Below are positions 9,085 through 20,239 of a stretch of 64,000 nt of DNA, piece by piece. How positions within the stretch are numbered: position 1 is the first letter of the stretch; every line of letters starts with the position of its first letter. This DNA comes from Skeletonema tropicum (lineage: Eukaryota > Bacillariophyta > Thalassiosirophyceae > Thalassiosirales > Thalassiosiraceae), in NCBI GenBank assembly GCA_037178625.1, contig CM074137.1, positions 1,302,001 to 1,366,000 of the forward strand. The letters are read 5' to 3'. The notes beneath the pieces are model-generated. The model ran no database searches. It had not been told where the DNA came from and was given only the letters and a program-made list of their open reading frames with translations. Position numbers and translations under genes: made by a program.

Positions 9085-10882
9085 TGGGCCACTAGAAGCA
9101 GCTCATGCGCGTAATGACACCGATAGATACGATATGGTTAAGTGTGGTGCTGCCGGCCAGCCCAATTTGGACCTCTCAGAACAGCTACGAGGTTGTAGCA
9201 TCGCTTCCACACACGCTATCCATCTGCGCAGTGCAAATGAGCTTCTATGGTATCTCCGCCGACTATAATGGGCCACTAGAAGCAGCTCATGCGCGTAATG
9301 ACACCGATAGATACGATATGGTTGAGTGTGATGCTGCCGGCCAGCCCAATTTGGACCTCTCAGAACAGCTACGAGGTTGTAGCATCGCTTCCACACACGC
9401 TATCCATCTGCGCAGTGCAAATGAGCTTCTATGGTATCTCCGCCGACTATAATGGGCCACTAGAAGCAGCTCATGCGCGTAATGACACCGATAGATACGA
9501 TATGGTTAAGTGTGGTGCTGCCGGCCAGCTCAATTTGGACCTCTCAGAACAGCTACGAGGTTGTAGCATCGCTTCCACACAAGCTATCCATCTGCGCAGT
9601 GCAAATGAGCTTCTATGGTATCTCCGCCGACTATAATGGGCCACTAGAAGCAGCTCATGCGCGTAATGACACCGATAGATACGATATGGTTTAGTGTGAT
9701 GCTGCCGGCCAGCCCAATTTGGACCTCTCAGAACAGCTACGAGGTTGTAGCATCGCTTCCACACACGCTATCCATCTGCGCAGTGCAAATGAGCTTCTAT
9801 GGTATCTCCGCCGACTATAATGGGCCACTAGAAGCAGCTCATGCGCGTAATGACACCGATAGATACGATATGGTTAAGTGTGGTGCTGCCGGCTAGCCCA
9901 ATTTGGACCTCTCAGAACAGCTACGAGGTTGTAGCATCGCTTCCACACACGCTATCCATCTGCGCAGTGCAAATGAGCTTCTATGGTATCTCCGCCGACT
10001 ATAATGGGCCACTAGAAGCAGCTCATGCGCGTAATGACACCGATAGATACGATATGGTGCATTGTGATGCTGCCGGCCAGCCCAATTTGGACCTCTCAGA
10101 ACAGCTACGAGGTTGTAGCATCGCTTCCACACACGCTATCCATCTGCGCAGTGCAAATGAGCTTCTATGGTATCTCCGCCGACTATAATGGGCCACTAGA
10201 AGCAGCTCATGCGCGTAATGACACCGATAGATACGATATGGTTGAGTGTGGTGCTGCCGGCTAGCCCAATTTGGACCTCTTAGAACAGCTACGAGGTTGT
10301 AGCATCGCTTCCACACAAGCTATCCATCTGCGCAGTGCAAATGAGCTTCTATGGTATCTCCGCCGACTATAATGGGCCACTAGAAGCAGCTCATGCGCGT
10401 AATGACACCGATAGATACGATATGGTGCATTGTGATGCTGCCGGCCAGCCCAATTTGGACCTCTCAGAACAGCTACGAGGTTGTAGCATCGCTTCCACAC
10501 ACGCTATCCGTCTGCGCAGTGCAAATGAGCTTCTATGGTATCTCCGCCGACTATAATGGGCCACTAGAAGCAGCTCATGCGCGTAATGACACCGATAGAT
10601 ACGATATGGTTAAGTGTGGTGCTGCCGGCCAGCTCAATTTGGACCTCTCAGAACAGCTACGAGGTTGTAGCATCGCTTCCACACACGCTATCCGTCTGCG
10701 CAGTGCAAATGAGCTTCTATGGTATCTCCGCCGACTATAATGGGCCACTAGAAGCAGCTCATGCGCGTAATGACACCGATAGATACGATATGGTTTAGTG
10801 TGATGCTGCCGGCCAGCCCAATTTGGACCTCTCAGAACAGCTACGAGGTTGTAGCATCGCTTCCACACACGCTATCCATCTG

Positions 10883-11260
10883 TGTTGAAATGCTCTGCTA
10901 TCCTACGTTGGACTTGTAAGCAGACGAATACTCTTATTCGACAAATATTGTGATAAACTCAAGATGTTGCAGTTTATCCTAATCTAATTTATAGATGTGG
11001 CATGTTGCAGTTTACCCATTTCTATTTTTTTAAGACTATCACTATGGTCAAATATGACATTGTGAACTATGTTCATCATGTCGTGTACTTGTTTGCACAC
11101 TCTTCGAATGTCTTAGGGGCTCTAAGATCAGTTTGTACTGATTCCTCTCGTACACCTTCAGACGTGAACTTCTTTTAAGAATTGTTGTCGATGGAACAAA
11201 CTCTCTAAAGATTCTATCGAAATCTCTAATTTCGTGTCGTACTCTTGAACATCTTTAACA
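10883..11260. repeat. 5' (left) LTR
   Basis: 378 bp, TGTTGAAATG ... ATCTTTAACA. Its partner at 12269 has the same ends and the same length. Confidence 0.9.
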
Positions 11261-11775
11261 CCCTTCCTTTGTTTCAGCGTTCTCTGCAATTCTTTATCAA
11301 ACAATTCAAACAAAATGCATCTCTCTGTCTTTAGTGGGTCTTGACCCAGATGCCTATCAGTACTCTCACTCGTACTAATAATCCCTAACTTTCAAGCTTC
11401 AAGCTTAAGTTCTGTTTCGAATAAGCTTTTCTGAATGCCTTGAATAAAGATCTCCTCTTGGACTCCTCTTTATCTCTTTCTGCATTCCCCATCATAGGAG
11501 TCATCATTCCTTCTTCCGGTAGATCCATTTCATCTTCATATGAATCTTCCTCTTCCTGCTCTCACGCCCTTCCTGATTCATGCTTTTAGAATCCTAATTC
11601 AGCATAGCTCGAATCATCCCAGTCATCTACTGCTGTTCTTCCTTGTTCTCCAGTATTACCCTTCTGATCATGATCATTCTCTCTTTGGACAATCTCGCTT
11701 TCTCTATTGAACACTTCTCTATTGATACTTCTTCTTCTTCAATTTTCTCAGTCCAATCCATGACGAACTCTGTTA

Positions 11776-11950
11776 AGGTATCTCAACCCGGTCAACTTCT
11801 GTTACCGCTTCACTTCTTGAGGTATTTCAACCCGGTCTGACACAGCTCGTTCTGTGTACCGCTTAACTTATTGAGGACTTTCAACCCGGTCTTCTCTGAC
11901 CGCTTACTCTATTTAGGACTTTCAACCCGGCCTTCTCTGACCGCTTACTC
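11776..11950. repeat. Degenerate internal repeat (four CAACCCGG units) in the LTR element
   Basis: CAACCCGG occurs at 11784, 11828, 11882 and 11923. Each is followed by a pyrimidine-rich GACCGCTTACTC-like tail, at spacings of 44, 54 and 41 bases. It may be a packaging or structural signal, but nothing in the sequence proves that. Confidence 0.65.
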
Positions 11951-12268
11951 AACCAATCTTCTTTTATTCTCAGCTCACTCAACCAATCTTACTCTTGATT
12001 TCTTGATCTTGCTCTATTCTCTATTCTCTATTCTCGGCTCACTCAATCAAACTTACTATTGATTTCTTCTATGAATCAATCGTTCTTCTCTATCAAAAAT
12101 TTTCTCGATCACTATCCTCTAGCAGTGAATATTACTTAACGAACCGCAATCCTCTAGCTGCGATACGGATAAATTAGTCTCTCTTTAAACACTCTCTGTA
12201 GTGATGCTTACCAAGCTCCACGGACTAATAGCTAACTCGAAGAGATTCCAGGCCTGACTTTATAAACG

Positions 12269-12646
12269 TGTTGAAATGCTCTGCTATCCTACGTTGGACT
12301 TGTAAGCAGACGAATACTCTTATTCGACAAATACTGTGATAAACTCAAGATGTTGCAGTTTATCCTAATCTAATTTATAGATGTGGCATGTTGCAGTTTA
12401 CCCATTTCTAATTTTATGAGACTATCACTATGGTCAAATATGACATTGTGAACTATGTTCATCATGTCGTGTACCTGTTTGCACACTCTTCAAATGTCTT
12501 AGGGGCTCTAAGATCAGTTTGTACTGATTCCTCTCGTACACCTTCAGACGTGAACTTCTTTTAAGAATTGTTGTCGATGGAACAAACTCTCTAAAGATTC
12601 TATCGAAATCTCTAATTTCGTGTCGTACTCTTGAACATCTTTAACA
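12269..12646. repeat. 3' (right) LTR
   Basis: 378 bp, starting at TGTTGAAATG and ending at TTTAACA before the CATCTG duplication. It differs from the left LTR at about six positions, mostly in a T-rich stretch near 12410. Confidence 0.9.
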
Positions 12647-13561
12647 CATCTGCGCAGTGCAAATGAGCTTCTATGGTATCTCCGCCGACTATAATGGGCC
12701 ACTAGAAGCAGCTCATGCGCGTAATGACACCGATAGATACGATATGGTTAAGTGTGGTGCTGCCGGCTAGCCCAATTTGGACCTCTCAGAACAGCTACGA
12801 GGTTGTAGCATCGCTTCCACACAAGCTATCCATCTGCGCAGTGCAAATGAGCTTCTATGGTATCTCCGCCGACTATAATGGGCCACTAGAAGCAGCTCAT
12901 GCGCGTAATGACACCGATAGATACGATATGGTTGAGTGTGATGCTGCCGGCCAGCCCAATTTGGACCTCTCAGAACAGCTACGAGGTTGTAGCATCGCTT
13001 CCACACACGCTTTCCATCTGTGCAGTGCAAATGAGCTTCTATGGTATCTCCGCCGACTATAATGGGCCACTAGAAGCAGCTCATGCGCGTAATGACACCG
13101 ATAGATACGATATGGTTAAGTGTGGTGCTGCCGGCCAGCCCAATTTGGACCTCTCAGAACAGCTACGAGGTTGTAGCATCGCTTCCACACAAGCTATCCA
13201 TCTGCGCAGTGCAAATGAGCTTCTATGGTATCTCCGCCGACTATAATGGGCCACTAGAAGCAGCTCATGCGCGTAATGACACCGATAGATACGATATGGT
13301 GCATTGTGATGCTGCCGGCCAGCCCAATTTGGACCTCTCAGAACAGCTACGAGGTTGTAGCATCGCTTCCACACACGCTATCCATCTGCGCAGTGCAAAT
13401 GAGCTTCTATGGTATCTCCGCCGACTATAATGGGCCACTAGAAGCAGCTCATGTGTATACTGTCGATGATAGGTTCAATATGGTTGAGTGTGGTGCTGCC
13501 GGCCAGCCCAATTTGGACCTCTCAGAACAGCTACGAGGTTAAATAAATACAAAGTAAATCA

Positions 13562-13778
13562 GATGTAGCATCGCTTCCACACACGCAATATGTCTTCGCA
13601 GTTGTGCTAGCCAGCTCATTTAGATTGGACCTCATCAGAACGTCTACGTTATTGTATTATCTGTACTTCTAAAGCATTTCGTTTGCGCAGTGCTGATGTG
13701 CTTGCATTTTATCGCACTGTGTATAATGGGGCAGGAGATGCTACGCTGACTTTGTCAATGAGTCCATTCGCAGAATGA
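13562..13778 (+). pseudogene. Diverged copy of the array unit with a longer open frame
   Basis: Directly after the array, TGTAGCATCGCTTCCACACACGC recurs, followed by a diverged unit. A frame from 13623 reads DWTSSERLRYCII ... LRSADVLAFYRTVYNGAGDA and ends SMSPFAE-stop at 13776-13778. The array units align as DLSEQLRGCSIAS ... LRSANELLWYLRRL-stop. This may be an older state of the exon from which the array grew, or a relic of a neighbouring paralogue. Confidence 0.5.
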
Positions 13779-13875
13779 ACAATAATTATGTAAGTACATC
13801 GTAATAAATTCATTCAATAGCTATTCAATTATTCATTGTGAAGACGTTATTCTTTTTCGTCAGAACGTATCATTG

Positions 13876-16800
13876 TTAGAAAGTAATGAAAATAGTCAAG
13901 CTTGCCAAAGCTAGGTATACTATAGAAAGCCAAGTGCTAGTTGATGATGCGTTCATCTGATCCTGTTCCCAGGTAAGATACCAGTCGGGAAGCTCCTCTG
14001 GCTTGGGTAATTCTTGTTCAGAATTATCCTCGGCCAAAATATCCATATCTAGATCAGGGCCCCACACATTATTTGAAGCCATGAACGTGTAAGTCTCCAC
14101 TATCGATTGTGCAGCATCAGTGTTGGCACATGCAGTAACAAAGGCGTAGCAACTCTGGCCATAATCGCATTCATTTGAGGATCGGCTAGGACATGCCCTT
14201 CCGCATGTTTCACTGGCATGCTCAAAGGTGTCACCGCAAAAGAAGAGGTCGCTCTGGCACTCAGTATGAGCATAGCAACTTTCTCCCTCACCGCATTCAT
14301 CACTTGAACCACTGCTACAAGGTTGGCCGCAAGTCTGAGAAGCACTCAACCAATCAGAGCCGCACCAGAACTGTTCCCTATCGCTACATCCAACACTATC
14401 GAAGCATTTCAGGTCCCCTGGACACTCATCATCGGAGCCAGACTGACAAGCGATCGAGCAGGTGGAAGATGCAGCCTCCTTCGTATCACCACAAAAGAAG
14501 TCATTCATGGGCTCAGGTCCACTCTCATGTGGACCCTCCTTCTGCGCATCACAGGTTGTGTACGCCCAACAACCCATGTCATCTGGGCACTCCAGTGAAG
14601 ACCTAGATGTGCAAGGAATCTTACATTCTCGGTTTGCATTATCAAAGCTGTAACCACAGTAGAAACTGTCAGTGTTGGAGCAGCTCGTCCAGGCAAAGCA
14701 TTTCTCACCCTCGCCACAAACGCTTGCATCACCATCTGGACAAGGCTGTGAGCACTTTTCGGATGCATCGAACCACGAGCTTCCACAGAAGAATGAACCA
14801 CGAAGGTCACATTGCGTATTGCCATGACACGTTTCACCTAAACCAAGACATTCGTTATCCTTTCCACTCGGACAAGCCTTGGAGCATGAAGTCGATGCAT
14901 CTTGGAAGCTTGTGCCACAAAAGTATGTATTGCTAGGGTAGAGAAGCTCGGATTCTTCCATTTCCACAGCATGCAATATTGTTTCGGTAGTAGTGACCGT
15001 AGTAGTCTCAATAACTGTAGCGGTATCAGCGATAGACTCTGAGGCTACAACAGCAACAACTACAGGCTCAGGTTCACTCGATGGAGGGTCTCTGCAACAG
15101 GTACTTGAAAGAGCATCTTGAGCAGCGCTACAAGTAGAAGATCCTTCCTTGTAATTCACGACCATGTGATCGTATGCCTCAGCGCAACGAGTTTGCTTCT
15201 CGTTGAAAATGATTTCAGCATCAATGCCTATCTGCCCCGGCTTACACAAGTTGCAAGGCAAGCTACTTCCGGAGATCACTGCCGTAGAGACTGTTTGCTC
15301 GGAGATAGGCTCGAAGATCACTGCCGTAGAGACTGCTTGCTCGGCGACGGGCTCACTAGCAGCAGCAAGGCATTGCTTGGCAACAAAACAACCATAACCG
15401 GCAGGGCAATCGTCAGCATTGTCGCAGCGCTTGGTATTGCTGCAATCAACTGGATATTGGATTCCACAGAAGAATGTGTCAGACAATTTGTATTCAGAAG
15501 TAGCAGCGGATCCTGCATCAGCTGTGATGCTTGGCACATCAGTCACAAGCTTGAATGTGCCCGGAAGATAGTTCTGGAGATGCTCAACGTATGCCTGTCG
15601 GTATGCCTCAGTCATGAAAGGTTGATTTACAACTGTCATTTTATCAATGCTCTCGTCATGAGAACCCCACTCAGTAGTTTGTACAAAAGTAATGTGAGTG
15701 CTTGGATCTGCCATTGTTCCATAATCGACAGACAAGATCTCAAACATTGCATGCACGTTGTAGACTTTGTTCTGAACGTAGTCAGGAGAATTTGATTCAT
15801 TATTGAAGAAGTCTTGCACGTACACGGCTGTTTGGTGGCTCCATTCCATGAGATGCTCTGAATTGACCAAGTTTACTCCACTGAGAAGCATCTTCCCGTT
15901 TACATCACTTGGACCGAACGCAGCACCGACACTAGAAGATGCACTATCAGTAGCGACGGCTGAAATTTCTCCATTCAAGAAAGCGCTGAGCAAACTCGAT
16001 GCTGAATTCTCGGTCGGTAACTGAACGAGGCTAGAGTAAGGCTCAATGTCTGTGCTTGACATTGGGAAGAACATGCAGTGATCACCATCAGCACATTTGC
16101 CAGATTCGCATGGGATCCCCGAGGTGTGGCATTTGAAGTCCTTGAACTTGCCGCTGTCGACAACGTTATCAGTAGTAGTGGGAGAAACCATGACTCCAGC
16201 CTCAGCAGTAACGGTGGGATTGGACATCTCAGCAGGAAGAAAGACTGCTGATACCTCCGCCAGCTCTGCAAAGAGGATTGGTTCCTTCAACTTGAGGTAT
16301 GAGACGTATTCCTCTCTAAATGTTGAGGTACTGAAAGGATGTTGAACAATCTCTCCAAGTTGAACGTCTGAGCTAGACTCAAATTGGATCTTCTGATGAT
16401 ATGTAATGAGAAAAGCTGATGCTTGGCTCCTTTGAACACGCAAGTTGCGTCGCCCAGAGGACATTCCGAATTCAACACCTTCAAAAGATGAGACAACATT
16501 GTTTACACTATCTCTGATTGCATTGTTTGTAGCACCTGTATTGTAGAACTCTTCGACAAATTTGCCAGTGTGTTCTTCCCATGCATTTACATGTTTTGAT
16601 GTCAACTGCTGCATTCCATACAGTGCCATTCGTAGATTCTCCACCTTCTTCATAGGCTGATTCGAGATGGAAGTAGAAACAGCTGCAGCCGCAGTAGCAG
16701 CGGGATCCAAAGGAGCAGGTTCGGATGTAACGGCGAGCTCCGATGCGGGCTCCGAAACAGCAGGCTCTGAAACAGCAGCAGGTTCAGATGCAGAAGCTGA

Positions 16801-19327
16801 CTCGGGCTCCGAAACAGCAGCCGGCACAGATACAGATACAGGCTCTGAAACTGCAGCAGATTCAGATGCAGAAGCTGATTCGGGCTCCGGAGCAGCAGGC
16901 TCGGCTGCGGGAGTTTCAGCAGGGGCAGGCTCGGAGACAGCAGCTTCATCAAAAGCAGGCTCGGAGACAACGGGCTCAGCAGGAGCAGGCTTAGATGCAG
17001 GCACAGGTCGAGGAGCGGGGACAGGCTCCTGTTCAGCTGCTTGATCTTCTTTCGGCTCTTGGAATTCGACTGTGACATCAACCTTCTCAGATAGCGGTTT
17101 AGGTTCTGGCTCGATGGTAATATCTTGCTCCTCGACGGGTTCTTCTTTCACAGTATCCTCAAATTCAACCGAAACATCAACTGTAGTTTCTGTTACAGTA
17201 ACCTGCGTCTCGGTTGTAGTGACAACATTTCCTTGGCATGCCCATTCCATATCTTTCCAGCATGCCTCGCCAGCGCCACATTCACTGCCACCAGTAGGAC
17301 AGGGTACACATGTAGCCACTTGTTCCTGATAAAGCAAATAGGAGTTATTAGTCAGACCATGCATCACACAAAGTAAAGTTCATATTCATCAATCATCATG
17401 GCAAGGCAATTTAAGCAATAATTCAATCTTCTACTTACCGATATATTGACACAAAACATACCATTCGGATCCGCCAGCTCCATTCCAGGCACCCCTTGCC
17501 CCTCAATCTTGCAGAGAGAATCCTCGTAACATGTCATTCCATCAGGGCATTCACTACTCATTCCAGATGGACATCTCTTGGGGCATTCCGCGTGCATTTG
17601 CGCAAAAGAGGATCCGCAGAATCTCTTGTTAGGATCGCCCTTCTCCTTGACTCCAAACCCTTCAGTCTTGCAGATAAGATCGCTGCCCGTCATGTCAAAG
17701 CATCTTGTGCCTATGAAGCCACACTCTTCATCTGTTCCTTCAGGACATTTCTTTGGACAGTTTTCAACCAAATGAATCCAATCATTGCCGCACCAGAGCA
17801 TATCAGGATCGACCGGTTCCTTGATGCCTACTCCTTCCTCGGAACATTGAATTTCTTCTTCACTCATGTTGAAGCAAGTCATATCTACGCCATTTTCGTC
17901 TTGGCCACACTCATCGTTGGTACCACCCGGGCATTGCTTGGGGCATTGTTCCGCCAAATGCTTGTATGATCTTCCACACCACAGCTTTCCTTCAGATTCA
18001 GCCAGTTCCTCCTTTCTTAGACAGGCATCTGAGAGGAAACAGACTTCGCCATCGTCACATTCATCTTTGGTTCCACCTTTACACTCTTTGGCGTCATCTG
18101 TGCCACAGCGTTCAACCATATCATCCATATCTTTCCCGCACCATTTCATCTTTTTCATGCTTTGCCTCTCGCAAGTAAGGGACCGGAAGCAAAACTGTCC
18201 ATCAGGACACTCAGTTTTTCTAAAGATAAATAAATGTTGAACAAGTCAAGGTAAGGCGACCATACATCAAAGCACGATAAAACAACTCTATCCAATAGTA
18301 CTCACTTTGGACAAGGGATGCCACAAGGACCATCGTAAGTGCTCGGGAGCCACTCCTCACCGCAATACAGATTCTCTGGATTGTCATCCACGGTAGGTGC
18401 ATAAGTAGTCGGCGCAGCAGAAGGCGACTCCGTCACAGAAGGAATATCCCAATCAACAGTGGTATTCAACGCAGTTGCATTACAAGTAGACTCCATGTGA
18501 CAAATTTGATCTCCAGGACACTCTTCATCCGTGCCATATCTACACCACGTGCCACAGTTCTCGTTAGCATCTACAAGGTCACTTCCACAGAAGTAAAAGT
18601 TAACCGGATCATCGGCGGAAATGGGACTACTACTTGGAGATTCGGTAGAGGGCGCAAGGGTAGTGGGAGTCTGGGTTGGTGCATTCGTTGATGGAGTGGG
18701 ACGTACGCAGTCTATAATTCCGTAGCAGAAGGTTCCTGTTGGACAGGACATGAGCGCACCAGTTTCACCAGGCGGGCATGGAATTGCATCAACGTTGCTT
18801 TCGCATTCGATGGTAGCTTCCTTCCATCCAATAGCACAGAAATGATTGCCAGGGTTTGGCATACTCCTGCGTTTGTCGTATTCAGTGGTAGGAGCAGGAC
18901 TGATAGTAGGAGGAGGTCCAGCTTGTTCAGAGTTTGCTACCATCTCCACCTCTGAGGCAGATTCTACTTCTTGATGTGCATCTTTCTGAGCAGATTCAAG
19001 TATTTCCGGCTCATCCTCAGGCTCAATGGAAGTGATGGCTAAATTCATGTATAACATCTCGGGCTCATCAGTACCTGCATCGGTAACAACTCCTTCATCA
19101 CTAGCTGCAACATCAGGGCAGTGCATCGCCTGGTAGCAGTAAGGCTTGTGCGCGGGGCATTCATTCACATCTGCGTCAGCTGAGTAGCCAAGCATAGAGG
19201 GGCAGGGCAAATCGCAATTACTAATAGCATCCATGTAGTCTTCGCCGCAGTTGTAGCCAGCGGATGAACCAATGGGAGAGGTAAAGGCAAGTGACAAACT
19301 GATGAAGTAGTTCGATTTCAAGATCAT
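13876..19327 (-). CDS. Secreted modular Cys-rich surface protein, three exons
   Basis: Exons 19327-18306, 18219-17439 and 17325-13876 join in frame to 1750 residues. Introns have GTGAGT and GTAAGT donors and AG acceptors. The protein starts with a signal peptide (MILKSNYFISLSLAFTSPIG) and ends in a hydrophobic tail (WLSIVYLALASLTIFITF) without a basic end, as in GPI-anchor signals. In between are many copies of a six-Cys module (C-G-x(6-8)-C-x3-C-P-x-G-x3-E-C-x3-G-x2-C-x4-C). About five modules fill the second exon and six more lie near the C-terminus. The middle holds a long Ala/Ser/Pro/Glu linker (SEPAPAE type) and two related domains of about 120 residues (NLRMALYGMQQLTSKHVNAW and GKMLLSGVNLVNSEHLMEW). 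Cell-wall or surface attachment is likely. No enzymatic motif is seen. Confidence 0.85.
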
Positions 19328-20239
19328 ATTATTGACTTGTATTCTTCTTCTTAACAGGTTAGATTGGTAGGCTGGCAAGTAGATTGGTCTTTGGTAGCTT
19401 GTTCTAAATTGATGGAGCTTGTGGTTGGTCCTCACAAATGATGGAAATATGTAAGAGTATGTTGCCAGAAATTATTATTGTTGCAAGATATAAGTGCTTG
19501 AGATAGTTAGTGAGATCCGCAGGTCGAGCAACTACCCAAGAACTGCAAGGTATGCAGTCGTTCGAACCAATTGAGAACCATATCATAAGTGCCCTGCGAC
19601 ATGTCTATCACGACGTCATGTCATGTGGGGCCAGTCAACTCTTTCAAACTGGTGGGATTGTAGGCCGGTTTGATTTCAGTAGTAATTCCTCAGTTACTTA
19701 ACGGTAATAACCGTTAGAAGGGCTGGGGAACGAAAAATGGCGCGCTCTCTTCCATTCTGGCGCGCTCTCTCAGACTCGAAGAGTCAGCAAACTCCAACTC
19801 GGGTGTTCGGAAGTGCCGAATCTCCCGGATTTCGGGAGACGAATTCGGCACTCCCGGCACTCGTCGGCACGCACTCAGCTGTTTCCTTTATATCTTGGTC
19901 AATATTGGGTATTTTTTCATAATTGAAAATTTCTACATACTCGTCTGTAAGAGATCTATCCAAAAATGCAATAAAAAGGATGATTTTGTGATTTATCTAT
20001 AAAAAAATATTTTTCGGCTCAGCATCTCCAACTGGAAATGACTGTCAAATGGGACCATCTCCAACTGGGATGACTGTCAAATGGGACTTTTTACACCCCA
20101 CTGCCGAATCACTGCCGAATCCCGGATTTTGACTGCCGAACACCCGAAACCTTACTCACCATCTCATTTCTTTGCAATGCCCTTGTGGAAGTCAGCTGTA
20201 GGCTGTAGGTAGCACATGTACAATTAATAATACAGCAAT
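19328..20239. other. Intergenic region between divergent genes, with inverted and direct repeats
   Basis: No gene is supported. It contains a nested hairpin at 19813-19851 (GTGCCGAAT/ATTCGGCAC outside, CTCCCG/CGGGAG inside). CGGGTGTTCGG at 19800-19810 is inverted at 20136-20146. A tandem duplication of about 33 bp (CATCTCCAACTGG...AAATGGGAC) lies at 20023-20087. Promoters of the surface-protein gene (left) and COX11 (right) must lie here. Confidence 0.6.

Larger units (their letters stand above)
10883..12646. mobile_element. Non-autonomous LTR retrotransposon inserted in the array
   Basis: Two direct 378-bp LTRs (10883-11260 and 12269-12646) begin TGTTGAAATG and end ATCTTTAACA, so they have TG...CA ends. 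I count about six differences between them. The element is flanked by CATCTG on both sides (10877-10882, 12647-12652), a six-base match consistent with a 5-6 bp target duplication. The 1008-bp interior has no gag, protease, reverse transcriptase or integrase frame. It holds a four-fold motif around CAACCCGG. A primer-binding site and polypurine tract were not recognisable. It resembles TRIM-like elements that depend on enzymes supplied elsewhere. Confidence 0.9.
8815..13539 (+). repeat. 184-bp tandem array, 16 units, interrupted by an LTR element
   Basis: The anchor ATGCGCGTAATGACACC recurs at 8921, 9105, 9289, 9473, 9657, 9841, 10025, 10209, 10393, 10577 and 10761. After the LTR insertion it recurs at 12715, 12899, 13083 and 13267, with a diverged unit at 13451. 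All steps are exactly 184 bp once 1770 bp of insertion plus duplication is subtracted. Units differ by few bases, for example at the GGTTGAGTG / GGTTAAGTG / GGTGCATTG position. Because 184 is not a multiple of three, the coding frame rotates and produces serial 115-codon ORFs that I regard as by-products. The unit derives from the last exon of the upstream pseudogene. Confidence 0.95.

Noticed and set aside
8815..13539. Regular repeats resembling a CRISPR array
   Set aside because: Units are 184 bp, contiguous and nearly identical throughout. There are no unique spacers, and the genome is eukaryotic.
8921..13542. Serial 73-115 codon ORFs on both strands of the array
   Set aside because: They recur with the 184-bp period in rotating frames and mirror each other. 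They are by-products of the repeat, not genes.
16667..17044. Plus-strand Ala/Gly-rich ORF opposite the surface-protein linker
   Set aside because: It is a shadow of the low-complexity SEPAPAE-type linker on the other strand.
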